Below, one piece after another: positions 36,183 through 47,380 of a stretch of 64,000 bases of DNA. The stretch is from Phialophora verrucosa (lineage: Eukaryota > Ascomycota > Eurotiomycetes > Chaetothyriales > Herpotrichiellaceae): positions 1,798,001-1,862,000 of the forward strand of contig MSED01000009.1 in assembly GCA_002099365.1 (NCBI GenBank), read 5' to 3'. A program made the position numbers and the translations under genes. A model generated the notes under the pieces. That model worked only from the letters and a program-made list of their open reading frames with translations. It did no database searches and was not told the DNA's origin. The stretch's first letter is position 1. Each line of letters begins with the position of its first letter.

Positions 36183-37895
36183 GGACTCACTTCGTGGAAG
36201 GAACCGAAGACGTTCTGTGCCCGCCGGCCAGCCTCAGCCGAGTACGAGGAGTGATCTGGTATCATCCTGGCCCGGCGGCACCCGATCCGCAGGAGCAGGA
36301 AGCATCCCAGTACTCGTATGTCACAACCGATTGATGCATGCTGTAGGTCCATCACATGTTGCAGCAGTTGCGCGGCGAAAGATGTGGAGTCCAACCTCAA
36401 TACCAGAGTCCGATGCGTTTCCACCCTTCAAGAGGGGCACTGCAAGATTTCTGCATGGGCAATGGCCGACTTCGTGCAGTTCCGCAATCTCGGTCTCAGC
36501 CCCGGCAGCGCGATGTGACTGCATGATCTTGCATGACAGCGAGCCTCCAGCCCTATCTGCAAATGCGGCCGACATTGCTTCCGGGATCCTCATCCTGATA
36601 TTCAGGCGCAGCTGCCTTCTAGATCAAACGCCGACCGGCTATCAACAACGAATCAGAGATCAATCGCCGAATCCTCGCATATCTTCTCCACTTTCCGCCT
36701 AACCACATCGGTTCTGGCAAGGAACAGCTGGGCGTCTTGTCTTTGCAACTTAGTGGACGCTGCCTCAAATGCATTGTGCTTGACACCAACCCGAGTCTCT
36801 CGACAGCACGAAATGGCCGTTGAGGGACTCATGGGCGCCTAATTCCAAGACTACTGCCATGTTGGCGACCATCCGACCTGTAATTTTCTCATGAAAAGTC
36901 TATTGGAAGGTTGCGACACACTATGCCCGAGGTCAAGAGTCGCCCTCAGCCGTCCATCGTGACATCAGGTCGAACTGCAGGTACTTGGCACCGACTTGTG
37001 AATGTGTAGATATCTGAACACCACGGAACAAATCGCATCTATGATGCTACATTGGCGGACGGTGTCCTCGGTGGTATACCCGGCAAACCTCTTGACATGT
37101 GCACCAGTCCACTGCGATATATCGGAGGTAAACACCGGGCTCCATTCTCGACAATCCACAGGGTGTTTATCGCCCTTCCGCGAACACTCAATGAGAACAC
37201 ACCGCTTGCAGTTCCCTTTGCTCGGCGAAATTCAAGTGAGGCCGAAGCTAATGCAAGCTGGTGAATAGTTTCGCCGTTCCGAGAAATAATGATGCTCTCT
37301 CGTATCCAGCCAGTTGGACAGCTCGCTCGAATTCACATGGGGAGGCGGAATGGCTGGGCGAGACGACATGGTTCGACAGCTGAGCAGTTCTCTCCACTTC
37401 CCCAGCTTCGAACACGACAAGCAACCCTGCCAAAATGGAGCGATTTGCAGAAGGCTTTGCTTGAACGGGTCAAGCGCTGTCCATGATCCTCGTCGGCCCT
37501 ACCCTGGAGCTGGGAGCAATAATCTCTCTTGCATCTTGATCCACTCAGAAATCGAGACCGAACATGGGTCTCTTGTGCCTCAGTTGCAAAGCTCTGGAAA
37601 GCACTGACGAGAGAATAATGCTCTCGACCAACGACGGACATTCTCATCTCGGGATGTATAAAGATGGCCAGTCGTGCGCTTCAGAAGATGCTCTGTCCAT
37701 CACGATCAACAGCATTCCTTCCCCAATCGACCTTCTTGATCATACCCCTTTCAGCAGATCTCTCGCGTGAATCCATATCGATCACTTGACCCCCGCCCTC
37801 GAGCGACATATAGCAGCAAGTGCCTTTTCCCTCGCTCAAAGTCCTGCGACTCTCCCTCTGCACCTCAATCTTCCCGCGAAGGACCATTTACCAGC
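36183..37895. other. 1.7-kb intergenic region
   Basis: No supported gene. Frames up to 100 codons overlap on both strands. It contains one TACTCGTA at 36311. The right part is the promoter of the MFS transporter gene; its leader from 37780 onward is C/T-rich. Confidence 0.55.
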
Positions 37896-39391
37896 ATGGC
37901 GGACACTGTCGAACGCACGCCTTCCAATGCCGACGCAATGTCCAGCCAGCACCGCAAGAGCGTGGCCAACAAGGGTCTGACAGGTGCTTCGGCTCTCACT
38001 GTCAGACAGTCCATCTTCCCCATCACCCTGGTCACGGTCCTCTTCTTCCTCTGGGGCTTTGCTTACGGCCTCCTCGACGTCTTGAATGCGAAGTTCCAGA
38101 ATTCGCTCAACATCACTGCCGCCAAGGCAGGCGGTCTACAAGGTTCTTACTTTGGAGCCTACTTCATCGGACCACTGACGTACTCTGGTTGGATCGTGCG
38201 AAAATGGGGTTATCGATGTAGGTCTCCCTTCAAAAGGCACTCCGCGGATCTGGTGCTAATGTGCACATAGGGACATTTATCACCGGCCTCTGCATCTATG
38301 GTGTAGGCGCGCTCATGTTTTGGCCATCCGCGGTGTATAAGTCGTTTGCCGGCTTCTGCGGTTCGCTCTTCATTGTCGGATCCGGCCTCTCCACGCTCGA
38401 AACATCTGCCAACCCTTTTATCGCAACGTGCGGGCCTCCCAGATTGTCCGAGTTCCGTCTCGAGCTCTCGCAATCCTTCCAAGCCATTGGCTCTGTCGTG
38501 GCTCCGCTCCTCGCGTCTCGCGTCTTCTTCAAGGACACCAACTCAACCGACCTGTCCCACGTGCAATGGACTTACGTCGGCATTGCTGCCTTTGTCTTCC
38601 TGCTTGCGGTCGTGTTCTTCTTCAGCCCTCTGCCGGAAGTCACAGATGCCGACATGGCTCTTCAAGCCGAGCAGTGCTCCGACTTGACCGGTTACCAGGA
38701 GAAGCCACTTTCCAAGCAGTACAAGCTATTCTTTGGTGTCGCCGCACAGTTCACCTACGTCGGTGCCCAGGTCGCCGTTGCTTCACAATTCATCAAATAC
38801 ACCGAAGAGTCGGCCAACGTCTCTTCGGCGGTTGCCTCTGACCGATACGCCATTGGCCAGGCTCTCTTCGCCATCGGACGATTTGCCGCGGCCGGCATGT
38901 TCATGTTTATCAAGCCTCGATTGGTGCTTTTGGTCTTCATGACGATGATCATGGTCTTCATCGCCCTGTCGATGGGAATCTATGGCGAGGGCGGTGTTGC
39001 CTGCCTGTCCTTGGTCTTGTTCTTTGAGAGCTGCATCTTCCCCACCATCTTCACGCTCTCCATCCGCGGGCTGGGTCGCCACACGAAGAGAGGATCATCC
39101 TGGATAGTGGCATCGGTCTGCGGCGGTGCCCTGTTTCCCGCTCTCACTGGCCTTGCGGCCGACAAGATGACTTACCACAAGGCCATGTGCGTGCCTCTGG
39201 TCGGGTTCTTCGTCAGCTTTGTGTTCCCCATCTATCTGAACACTGTTTGCAAGAAGGAATTGGACGGCTTCCGTGAGACCAAGATTGGATACGTCGACGA
39301 GAGGCGCGGAACCATCATTGGGGATATCCATGACATTGAGACTTTCGAGGCGATGCAGAAGAAGCACTCGGTCAATGTTGAGAAGGTGTGA
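37896..39391 (+). CDS. fucose-permease-like MFS sugar transporter
   Basis: Plasma-membrane major-facilitator protein of the FucP family, which in bacteria is an L-fucose/H+ symporter. Fungal members are presumed sugar carriers; the substrate here is unknown. Two exons: 37896-38217 and 38271-39391, with a 53-bp intron (GTAGGT to CATAG, CTAAT branch-like site). The junction codon is TGG (KWGYR-W-TFITG); the product is 480 residues. The FucP-type first helix reads LFFLWGFAYGLLDVLNAKFQ, then PLTYSGWIVRKWGYR. Helices 3-6 contain GSGLSTLETSANPF and QSFQAIGSVVAPLLA. A cytosolic loop follows, then six more helices including FAIGRFAAAGMFM and SWIVASVCGGALFP. The start at 37896 is chosen over an in-frame ATG at 37767 because the added residues are unlike the family. 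Confidence 0.92.
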
Positions 39392-41320
39392 GCACAGGCA
39401 GGAGGCGCAGGGATGGATGAGGATGCGGGTGTTTGGGAAGCAATTTGAAGCAATGATATTAGGATCTCCACGGAGTATTCCTGGCGCAATAACAGAATCT
39501 ACTATTAAGATACCTAACCACTGCAACAGAGCGTCTTGGTGCTTATTCCCTCATTGTGCCTAGCAATAGTAGGAGCCAAAGTGAGTACTTACACAGTCCA
39601 ACAGAACAGCGGGATAGCCAGCCGGTCCAGGAGTTCACCGTCGGTAGACATGCTGGCAGCAGCACCCATGCAAGCTCAATCTGCCGCCCATCCTTGGCAA
39701 TGGCAATGACGATGTCGGTAACAGCCACGGAGTACGAACCAAGCATGTCATGAGACACAAAAGTCGCCGGGGGCTTCCACGAGACCCCCTCCCAGCGACG
39801 GAGAAATTGCAAAATGTGCGTGACGTGATTGGACTCGTGAAGCCAGGTCGGACCGAACTTGAATACGCAAGGTCCAACACGAGCTCGTTGGACCAGTCTC
39901 ACCGTCTTGTCTCGGTCCGCCCGCGCCAGAACTGGTCCTCTCTCAAACTCTGAGCCTGCCTTGAGCTGGACCCGTACTTGGACCTGGAGCCGAACGCATT
40001 CGTTACTGCCGTGGCTTGATACATTCGATGCTTCTTATTCCCTTCTCTCACGTCTTATGCGGGGTCATCACTCTTTAGATACATACGGTACTCCCTTGGG
40101 CGCTGTTCATCTCGTGGTGCGAGCTGAGAGCGCCTACGACTGTTGCTACAGTGGTATAGGATAGATGCAGTCTTTCACATTACGAAGTGATCGACAACAC
40201 CTACTCGTACAATACTGTGTTTCATCCCCGCCGCCCTGCCCTTCACACTACGAAGTGATCGACAACACCTACTCGTACAATACTGTGCTTCATCCCCGTC
40301 AACTTCGTCCCTTCAAGCGCAGCTTGGATGACATGGTGCATACTGTACTGTAGGAGAGAACGGGGCGACGGGCGACGGATGACTGGTGGACTGGCCTAGC
40401 CGAGCACGAAGCTTGGTTCATGGAAATCATTGCTTTGACTGTAGGATACTGTACTCCCAAAAATGCTTCCGCGATGGTCGATGCGGACGAGGGAAACTGA
40501 TCGAATTGGTCTAAGATACCTAGACGTCGAACTTGGATCCTACGATCTTGATTTGTTGTTGCCATGCTTCGTGCCCCGACAGAGCTGTCTCTCACAGTCA
40601 CGATTGGTCTAATATGAGGTATGTGAATGTCACTTCGACAGCATCCAACGCTGACATAAGCGGTAGAGTGGGCACATAGGGGGCATGCTTCTTCTAGGCG
40701 TCGAACTCCCTTCCGCCTGACATCGACGAGGCTGGGCCAATTCAGCGCTGGAGCAAACGAGCACAGCAGTATGATCCACGTCTACTCGTACCGGAGCAGG
40801 GTGCTCGCTTGGATCTATGGGTCAGGCCATGTGCACGCGGTTCCTCTGCTGGCTCTCAGGATCCCACCACATCCACGCCTCCGGATGAGATAGAAAGGAC
40901 CTGTACGGTATCCTAAGTAATTACTGCGTGAGCATGGGAATCATCCGAAGGCATCCCGCGTAGGGCCACCTTCGACACTTCTCTGCTTTCGTTCTCAATG
41001 GCGGCAGATCCGGCCCCCTTCTGCCTCGTATCCTCGACTGCCAACGTTCCGACGTTGTACGTGAAATGGCAGGTCACACAAGACTTGACCAAGGCGTAGG
41101 TATCTGACATTGGTTCGCCTAAAGCTTTGATACCCCGCGTCGTGCACGAGCCCAGCTCGGACTACATACTCGTATATGGACGGCATGGTCGAGCTCGGGA
41201 CTTGCTTCTCAAAGAAAACCCATACGACACCTCTATCGTCCAGGTCAGTTTACCGTACCTACCTTACCACTTCAAGTCGAACTCGCAAGTAGGTCCATCG
41301 GAACAGCATTACTCGTCAGA
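39392..41320. other. 1.9-kb intergenic region with a direct repeat
   Basis: No supported gene. It holds a 57-bp direct repeat (40174-40298) and four TACTCGTA words (40202, 40270, 40783, 41167). The minus-strand frame at 39543-39902 (119 codons) has no recognisable features. Confidence 0.55.
40174..40298. repeat. 57-bp direct repeat, 68-bp period
   Basis: Copy one is 40174-40230 and copy two is 40242-40298; 55 of 57 positions match (they differ at 40180/40248 and about 40220/40288). Eleven unrelated, C-rich bases separate the copies. Each copy contains ACGAAGTGATCGACAACACC and then TACTCGTA. It is non-coding as far as I can see; a young local duplication is the simplest origin. Confidence 0.95.
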
Positions 41321-41845
41321 ATGACCTTCCCGTCTTCCCGCCCGACTCTGTACAACCGCGATCCTTACGCCTTCGTCAACACCTCTTCGGTCCCTCCTCC
41401 GATCCTCCATGTGATCCATTCGATCCTAAAGTCTTGGGATCAAGCGTCCACCGACTACGCCTACACCAAGCAGTTCCACGCTGACGGCGCCCTCCACGTC
41501 ACGCCGGAGCCTTCGGTCGGCGAGGAAGCAATGCGCCAACTTCATGATTCCATGATCAACCCCTCTGCTGGACCGATCGTCGATCTTCAACATTACCTCG
41601 ACAGATTCTTTCTCATGCCTAGTCCGCCAGAGGGCAAAACCGAGGCAGTCTTCACCGGGAAGCTGACGAGCGTGCTGAAGACGGATGATGAGGTGACGAC
41701 GGACTTTGCCACATGGCTTGTGCTGAGTCCTAGTCAGGAGGGCGGTGAGGAATTGAAGGTCGAGTTGCTGAGAGTCCTGTCCGATACTGGTGAGTTGATG
41801 GCGAAGATCGGCGCGATGGTGCCACAAGGGGCGGAAAAGAACTGA
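41321..41845 (+). CDS. NTF2-like (SnoaL-type) small protein
   Basis: A 174-residue intron-less protein. The pattern is an N-terminal helix (HVIHSILKSWDQASTDYAYTKQFHADG), the phrase GEEAMRQLHDSM, then a curved beta-sheet (KTEAVFTGKLTSVL, EVTTDFATWLVLSP, ELKVELLRVLSDTGELMAKIG). This matches the cone-shaped NTF2/SnoaL fold often seen in small fungal proteins of unknown role, some of which are isomerases or dehydratases in metabolite pathways. No signal peptide or membrane segment. I cannot name a substrate, and no pathway gene lies next to it. The start is the first ATG, right after GTCAGA. Confidence 0.7.
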   Translation: MTFPSSRPTLYNRDPYAFVNTSSVPPPILHVIHSILKSWDQASTDYAYTKQFHADGALHVTPEPSVGEEAMRQLHDSMINPSAGPIVDLQHYLDRFFLMPSPPEGKTEAVFTGKLTSVLKTDDEVTTDFATWLVLSPSQEGGEELKVELLRVLSDTGELMAKIGAMVPQGAEKN

Positions 41846-42194
41846 GGACGAGCTAAGCAGGGGCGGCAAAAAACTGAGCACGAGCTAAGCAATGGCGTGT
41901 GCTCGAACTTGGCAGGAGGGAAAGGACATGCCTGATGCGCTCAAAGATGTCCTGCAGTGATCGGCTCGAAGGTTGCTGTTGATCGAAGGCGGGGCCGCTA
42001 TTGTTCGTTCAACTCTCATACTCGCGAAAATAAGTTCAACGACAGCTGAACCTTGCGCAGAACCACAGAACACCAGCTTCCCATCTTCGGGTGTCACTTC
42101 GACTTTCTCTACCTTGAAAGTGTCTGCTGTTCCCCCGTGCTTTGGTCTTGGTTTGGTCCTGAACCCTCAAGCAACCCATTGGATGCTGCAACGT
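41846..42194. other. convergent intergenic region
   Basis: 349 bp between two convergent genes. Nothing beyond presumed 3' UTRs; the phrase GAGCACGAGCTAAGCA recurs with slight change just after the NTF2-like stop. Confidence 0.6.
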
Positions 42195-43358
42195 TCATGC
42201 CTCGCTGTGTCTTTCTGTCGAGCGCAATAATTGTAATTCTTCTGTGCGACTCGAGGTTTTGCTCTGCCATGAACGACTGCGGCCAGCATCAAGCAGCGAG
42301 CCTCCCGCATGCGGCTGCAAGGGTATGAACTCCGATCCACCATGAGAACCACTCCTCCCCTGACTTAACACTTGTCGTAGCCCACTCAATTCGTACATCA
42401 CGATCGCCCGGCATACGAGAGTGGAAGAAAGATACCTCGCCACAACGGTCACAGCGTCGCTGGTCGAAATGAACAAGATGCTTGAGAAGACGAGCGTTCC
42501 ATACACAATGTGCAGCACGGTTCCCATGGACGTGAACCAGCTCAGGAAGATATAGCCGTATGTCTCGTCCCTGATTTCCAATCTGGCCACTTCTCTTGCC
42601 GCCGAGGGTGTGAATTCCGCGCATATTCTTCTCCAGATTTGTTGTATCCAGGATCTGTTAACATTCGGCTCGATGAGGACGATCCTCGTACGTAGATAGA
42701 CTGACCAAGTGCCAAAGAAGTGAACGGCGATTGCCAGAAACGCCCAAAGCGCAGGCAAGAACGCATCCTCGGGAGCGAAGGAGCATACTGTCTGGATGCA
42801 GAGTTCGTAGCTCACAAAGGCCAGGTTCACGACTGCGGCGGCAGCCATGACATACTCGATGGCAGAGATCAACGTGTTTGCAGTCGATCCCATCGGCAAG
42901 ATCTTTGCAGTTCCGGGCTTCTTGGTCAGCAGCTCTTTCGTGTCAACATAGTCGAACGTTCGAATCGGCGACACTGCCGGGGCGCCGGCTGCAAGCAGAA
43001 AGGCTAGGAATGGCCGTCTAAGGGCAACCAGCCCAACTTCAACAGTGGTCGAGCCGACACCGCCCAGTGTTGTGGGAAGGAGACCTAGCAGAACTGCAGC
43101 GGCGGCAATATTCGACTTGCGAGTTTCGTTCAAATGCTCCAGAATACAATCGATGACCGGCGTGATGGTCTGGCTCAGGTAGTCCTTTGGCGCCTCTTTA
43201 GTGAGGTATACCTGATACTCTTGCTGGCATTCCCCCTGCACGATTTGCTCCAAGACTTCTCTGAACTGTCCATACCAGCTTTTGAAGTGGACGGCAGCAT
43301 CGGAACCCGAAATGAGTGAAAGGACGAAGAGCAGAGAAACTCCCTTGCGAGACGCCAT
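42195..43358 (-). CDS. multi-pass membrane protein with signal peptide
   Basis: A 387-residue protein of unknown function, started at the ATG at 43358 (another ATG lies four codons upstream). Residues 1-22 look like a cleavable signal peptide (MASRKGVSLLFVLSLISGSDA). A soluble segment follows with two cysteines (GECQQEYQ, IDCILEHLNE), then five or six hydrophobic helices, among them NIAAAAVLLGLLP, EYVMAAAAVVNLAFVSYEL, LPALWAFLAIAVHFFGTW and GTVLHIVYGTLVFSSILFIS. The C-terminal 60 residues are hydrophilic and Ser/Arg-rich, probably cytosolic. The layout is seen in uncharacterised fungal membrane proteins; I cannot assign transport or receptor function. An intron near the 3' end is possible. 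Confidence 0.72.
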   Translation of the reverse strand: MASRKGVSLLFVLSLISGSDAAVHFKSWYGQFREVLEQIVQGECQQEYQVYLTKEAPKDYLSQTITPVIDCILEHLNETRKSNIAAAAVLLGLLPTTLGGVGSTTVEVGLVALRRPFLAFLLAAGAPAVSPIRTFDYVDTKELLTKKPGTAKILPMGSTANTLISAIEYVMAAAAVVNLAFVSYELCIQTVCSFAPEDAFLPALWAFLAIAVHFFGTWSVYLRTRIVLIEPNVNRSWIQQIWRRICAEFTPSAAREVARLEIRDETYGYIFLSWFTSMGTVLHIVYGTLVFSSILFISTSDAVTVVARYLSSTLVCRAIVMYELSGLRQVLSQGRSGSHGGSEFIPLQPHAGGSLLDAGRSRSWQSKTSSRTEELQLLRSTERHSEA

Positions 43359-44499
43359 GTCTAGGCACAACAGGTCACTGGTCTGTCAGCGATTGAGTCA
43401 ATTGCCACTCAGGATATGAGTCTCGAGGCCGTAGATCTGTAGTTGTAGCCATATGCCATTCCGCCGGCCCCTCCCTTGGGGCCTAGATTTATTTTTATCG
43501 TCTGCAGTAGTCGACGAAAGAGGATGTCCGCTCCAGTACCCCTCCCAGGCCATTGGTGGAGGCGTGTCAACGGCTTGAGGCTCCCTGAAAAGAGTGAAAC
43601 ATCATACAGGCGAATGGCCGTATTAACGACTGTAAAGCGTGAGAGGAGCAGTACGAGCTGCAGACTTGTTTCTGAAAGTCCTCCATCGAATATTGGGAAG
43701 GCAAATGTGATAGGGTGAGGAGACCAGGTGATATGAATGCGCCCCCAAAAGATATGGTGACAACCGAACAGTGTGTATGGCGGCGTTTTTGCTGGCGAGG
43801 TTAGGCATTCTGCAAGCTGTTGGCAAATGCGGAAGGCGATAGAGAAAGGACCTACTAGGCGAAGCGAGCTCCTCCCTTCCCTAGGAAGACGCTGTAGGTT
43901 GAAAAGTGTAGTGCGATGGCTATGACTAAGGCTGCGCGCGACGATGAGCGTGGAAAAGTGAGGTGGCTGGTAGCTGTGGTCGTTGTCGAATGAGCATTGT
44001 GCAGATCGAGTGAGGGAGGATATCGAGAGCGGGATGGCGCAGACGGACTCGCGGCGCCGAGACGAATCATTCACTTTTACCTCAGTGCCGCCTTGCCAGT
44101 TCATCACGTCTTTCTCTTTTCAGATACGGAGTGTGCTTGATCCTTCACTCGCACAGACAAGGCAAGATGCTGTCGTCCTTGAGGCGCACCAACGCTTACC
44201 AGAAGTCTTAGTCACCGTTTCCAGCCCTACCGCTACGACCCGTTTGGGACTGGCAAGCAAAGGCGTCATGCTCTACACCAGTCACCTCGGTGATTTGCCG
44301 CCGAAAGCAAGGCTAGTACTGCTGGAAGTCACTTGTGAAGCGGAAGTTATGGTGACACAGAAGTCCTGAATTCCCCTTGAGCAGGAGAAAGGCAACCTCG
44401 AAAGCCAGTATCCTACCAATTGGCCGATTCGACAGACTCCGCCAAGATTACAACTCCTCGCACACCTTCATTGCCACCCTAGACATTACGGGGACTGGC
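43359..44499. other. 1.1-kb intergenic region
   Basis: A minus-strand open frame from 44104 to 43409 (about 231 codons from its ATG) fills much of this gap but has no signal, domain or familiar motif. Plus-strand frames overlap it. I leave it as unassigned sequence; it may be the promoter of the membrane-protein gene. Confidence 0.5.
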
Positions 44500-45060
44500 T
44501 CAAGCATCACCCGCCTGTATCTGGATCGGTCCCTGGCAGGTCCACCCCAACGGCTGACCAGCGGCGTTCCAGAAGATCTGATAGGTATCCAGCGGTGCTA
44601 GTGCATCGTTCTGGCACGCGTAGAAACGATTGATGCCACCGTGCAATAACCCTCCGTCGGAGCCGAACGAGAATCCCGTCGTGCTTCCACCCTGCGGTGC
44701 GCCGCCATGAGGCACGCTGAAACCCACAGGCTGACTCTCGCCGGGAACAATGTACATCTGCTGGGAGCCTGTTGGAGACAGGTGGATGGACAAGAAGGAA
44801 ACCGAGTTGTCGTTGCCGCTAAAGCTACCAACTATTAGGGGCTCCGCATAGGATTGATGTTGAATCCTCCCAACATAGGCTGACGAGTTGGCGTAGAACA
44901 GCTCAAAGGTCTGCAAGTAATTGATGTCGAAATTCGTGCCGTTGAGGAAGAGAGCGATCTTGTCGTTGTTCGATTGACGAATGGTAAGTGCGGGCGAAGT
45001 AGCAGTCGTGCTGATGGGAACGAGGGAGAGGCTCGCCAACAGAATGGTAGAGGTACGCAT
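44500..45060 (-). CDS. small secreted beta-rich protein
   Basis: A 186-residue protein with a signal peptide (MRTSTILLASLSLVPISTTA) and no later membrane segment. The mature part is rich in Gly, Ser, Gln and aromatic residues, with two N-glycosylation sequons (NGT, NSS) and two cysteines (FYACQND and GWTCQG) that could form one disulphide. The closing pattern INRFYACQN, YQIFWN and CQGPIQI resembles a widespread fungal secreted family (DUF7907-type); I hold that assignment loosely. Single exon, the ATG at 45060 being 73 bp from a TATA box. Probable cell-wall or extracellular location; function unknown. Confidence 0.75.
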   Translation of the reverse strand: MRTSTILLASLSLVPISTTATSPALTIRQSNNDKIALFLNGTNFDINYLQTFELFYANSSAYVGRIQHQSYAEPLIVGSFSGNDNSVSFLSIHLSPTGSQQMYIVPGESQPVGFSVPHGGAPQGGSTTGFSFGSDGGLLHGGINRFYACQNDALAPLDTYQIFWNAAGQPLGWTCQGPIQIQAGDA

Positions 45061-46173
45061 ATCGAATCGGTGGATCAGGGGACGGTCTATTGCGAGAAGT
45101 AAGTCCGGCTCTTGCGTCAGCCGAATCCGATGTATTTATACCAATGCCGACTTTTCGATGTCGAAGTCGAAGTGTCGTAAGCCTTGCCGGAATGTCTCCC
45201 GCGAGGAGTAAAATCGATAATGTCATGATGCAGATGTGTTCCTTTCATATCGACGGATACATGACAATCCGGGGTGAGAGGCATCCACCAGTGGAGTCAC
45301 AAGTGAATCTGAGATAGGTGGGTGAGATTCGATGCGAAAGAAAGGAGAAAGGCTTCGGATGTGGAGGATACTGTTTCCTCACATAATGACGAGGCATACC
45401 GAGGTTATTGGTAGCAGATGTTCAAGCTTCTGGAATGAGTGGTTCACCTCATCCCAGCCTACCGAGTAGACTGTCAGCCAATGTATTATCTCCGCCAGCT
45501 CGACGAGGCTGACAACCGCTCAGGGCCACCTGGGCTTATCTGGTTACATCTGAGCTGACCTCATTGACCCCTCAAGGCATGCTGCTCGTGATGCAGCGAC
45601 CTCCATCTAGGCTCGGATCTTCATCGGCATCGTGCAGATGGATTTCTGTATCGAAGATCTGGGCTCGACCACGCCGTCATCCACGGATCTCCCGGCGGCT
45701 GATACACATATTGTCACCGACGACGACGGCATTTTGATGTCGGTCCTGCGGGTAGCAAGGAGAAGGACTGTCGTCCCGACTCGAAAGGCTAAGTGTAACA
45801 AGACTCCTCGACAATATCTGACCCAGTTTCGTCAGGCTAATGTCGTATGCAAAGGTGGTCAAAAACGGACCCGCAGATGATAACAACAAGTTTGAAGGAA
45901 ATCCATTCAAGCTCAGGTTCATGGCAATATGAGCAATTCAAGTGAGCGCTTCAAGTGAGCGCAATCGTTCTATCCGTCGCATTAGTATGCTGTCCAATCA
46001 TCAGTCGCCTGAATCGTGAAAAGCACACAATATGGCTGTCAATCTTGGCCCACGCAGGAAGTCGGACGTGGTCGTACTGTACAGTCCTCCGTAATGCCAT
46101 AATGCTCATTCCGACCGAGCTCGCCTATGATCATCGACATCTGAAGAAAAATAACATATCATCCATGGCTGCA
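45061..46173. other. intergenic, 3' side of rer1
   Basis: Holds the promoter of the secreted-protein gene at its left end and the rer1 3' region at its right end. No gene supported between them. Confidence 0.6.
45133..45140 (-). promoter_or_regulatory. TATA box for secreted protein
   Basis: Read on the minus strand the sequence is TATAAATA, 73 bp before the ATG at 45060. Confidence 0.65.
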
Positions 46174-46846
46174 TCATTTGCCCGAGTATTTGGCCTTCCC
46201 GAAAGAGAAAGGGACGTAACGGTATTTGATCATGTGTTGTATTTGCCGTCTCACTAATTACTCGTCAGTGGGTAGGTAGCGGCGAAGTAAGGCATAACTC
46301 ACTTGTCAGAGAAAACAAAATCAGCCAGTACATGACGAGAACGGGCCAAAAGACTGGCAGGTTGAACAACTCGAACCAGCTGCAAACGAAGCTGATTGTG
46401 ATTGCGCGAGTCGCAGCGTGCCAGAACTTGAACTCGGGCAGCCTTCTGATGAAAGGTCTGAACTCATCATCCTGCTTGGTGGGTAGCGAAGATCCTTCGC
46501 CATCCTCAATGCCCTCGTCCTGTGACAGGCTGGGGTCGAACTTTGGCTGAAGGAATGCGAGGAAGAGATTGAGCAGGTAGATGCCGAGACAGTAGGCTAC
46601 AATGTACCAGCCTTGAGCAAGGATAATGCGAAGGAAGAATAGGATGAGAATGGCGCCTGTCGACGTCCATCGGTAGGCGACATAGGGTGTGGATTTGTCG
46701 AGGTATGTTTGGTATTGCTAGCAAAGAGCAGGTTAGCTGGATCGGTGTCTAGGTGGATTCTTCCTTTGTGTCCATACCCTCAGTATCTTGTTGCCCTGTG
46801 TGCTGATGGCGTCAAATGGTGTCGTCTCAGGCTCAGGCCCGTCCAT
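46174..46846 (-). CDS. rer1: Rer1 Golgi-to-ER retrieval receptor
   Basis: Early-Golgi membrane receptor that returns ER membrane proteins in COPI vesicles. Three exons: 46846-46778, 46717-46303 and 46253-46174. The 60-bp intron (GTATGG to GCTAG, phase 0) and the 49-bp intron (GTGAGT to ATTAG, phase 1) were placed by hand; the product is 187 residues. Exon 1 encodes MDGPEPETTPFDAISTQGNK. Exon 2 encodes QYQTYLDKSTPYVAYRW, the four hydrophobic segments (from GAILILFFLRIILAQGWYIV to FWPVLVMYWLILF), FLQPKFDPSL and RPFIRRLPEFKFWH, all near-invariant in Rer1. Exon 3 encodes MRRQIQHMIKYRYVPFSFGK and ends YSGK. None of this is visible as one long open frame, so the gene is easily missed. Confidence 0.97.
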
Positions 46847-47380
46847 GTTTGTGTAGCGATAGGCGAGGAGAGGTCGTTGTGAAGTGTGGTATGGAGGCTT
46901 TGCCCACGCGCTTCAGGCCTCAACAAAACGCAGGAGTGAGAAGCGGTCGACAGCTGAGACACCCGAAGAGTATAAAAGTCGTGTCGCAAAGCTGCTACCG
47001 GCGCGTGCGACAAACAGCAGAGTGGGAGGGTAGGGAAGGGTCGAGATCTGGGAGGCAACTTCGTTGAAGCCACGTCTTTTTTCCTCGCGCTGGCAGCCTT
47101 TGTGAAAGTCGGGTGGAGGTTTTGAACCAACTGCGCCTCGCCTCACGCCCAACGCCTTGCGCCTCACGTCGGATGCGGAGCAAAGGGGCCCCTAGGGGCA
47201 AACACCGGATTATAGTTAATCCATCACGCGTCATGGCGGCGAAACTTCGGTCTAATCACAGCCGAGGACCACGAAACTGCGGTTGTCGTCGGGCATTTCC
47301 AATGCTTCATATTTGGAGCTTGAGACGCTCATCTGCAATTCCCATGTCTTGACAGCTTCTTTCCAAGGATCAACTAAACC
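46847..47380. promoter_or_regulatory. divergent rer1 / enoyl-CoA hydratase promoter
   Basis: 534 bp separate the two start codons, which face away from each other. Minus-strand frames across 46780-47234 overlap each other and exon 1 of rer1 and look like chance. No TATA box seen. Confidence 0.5.

Noticed and set aside
43409..44104. About 231-codon minus-strand frame in the gap after the membrane protein
   Set aside because: The composition is unlike the neighbouring genes, it has no family signature, and opposite-strand frames cover the same stretch.
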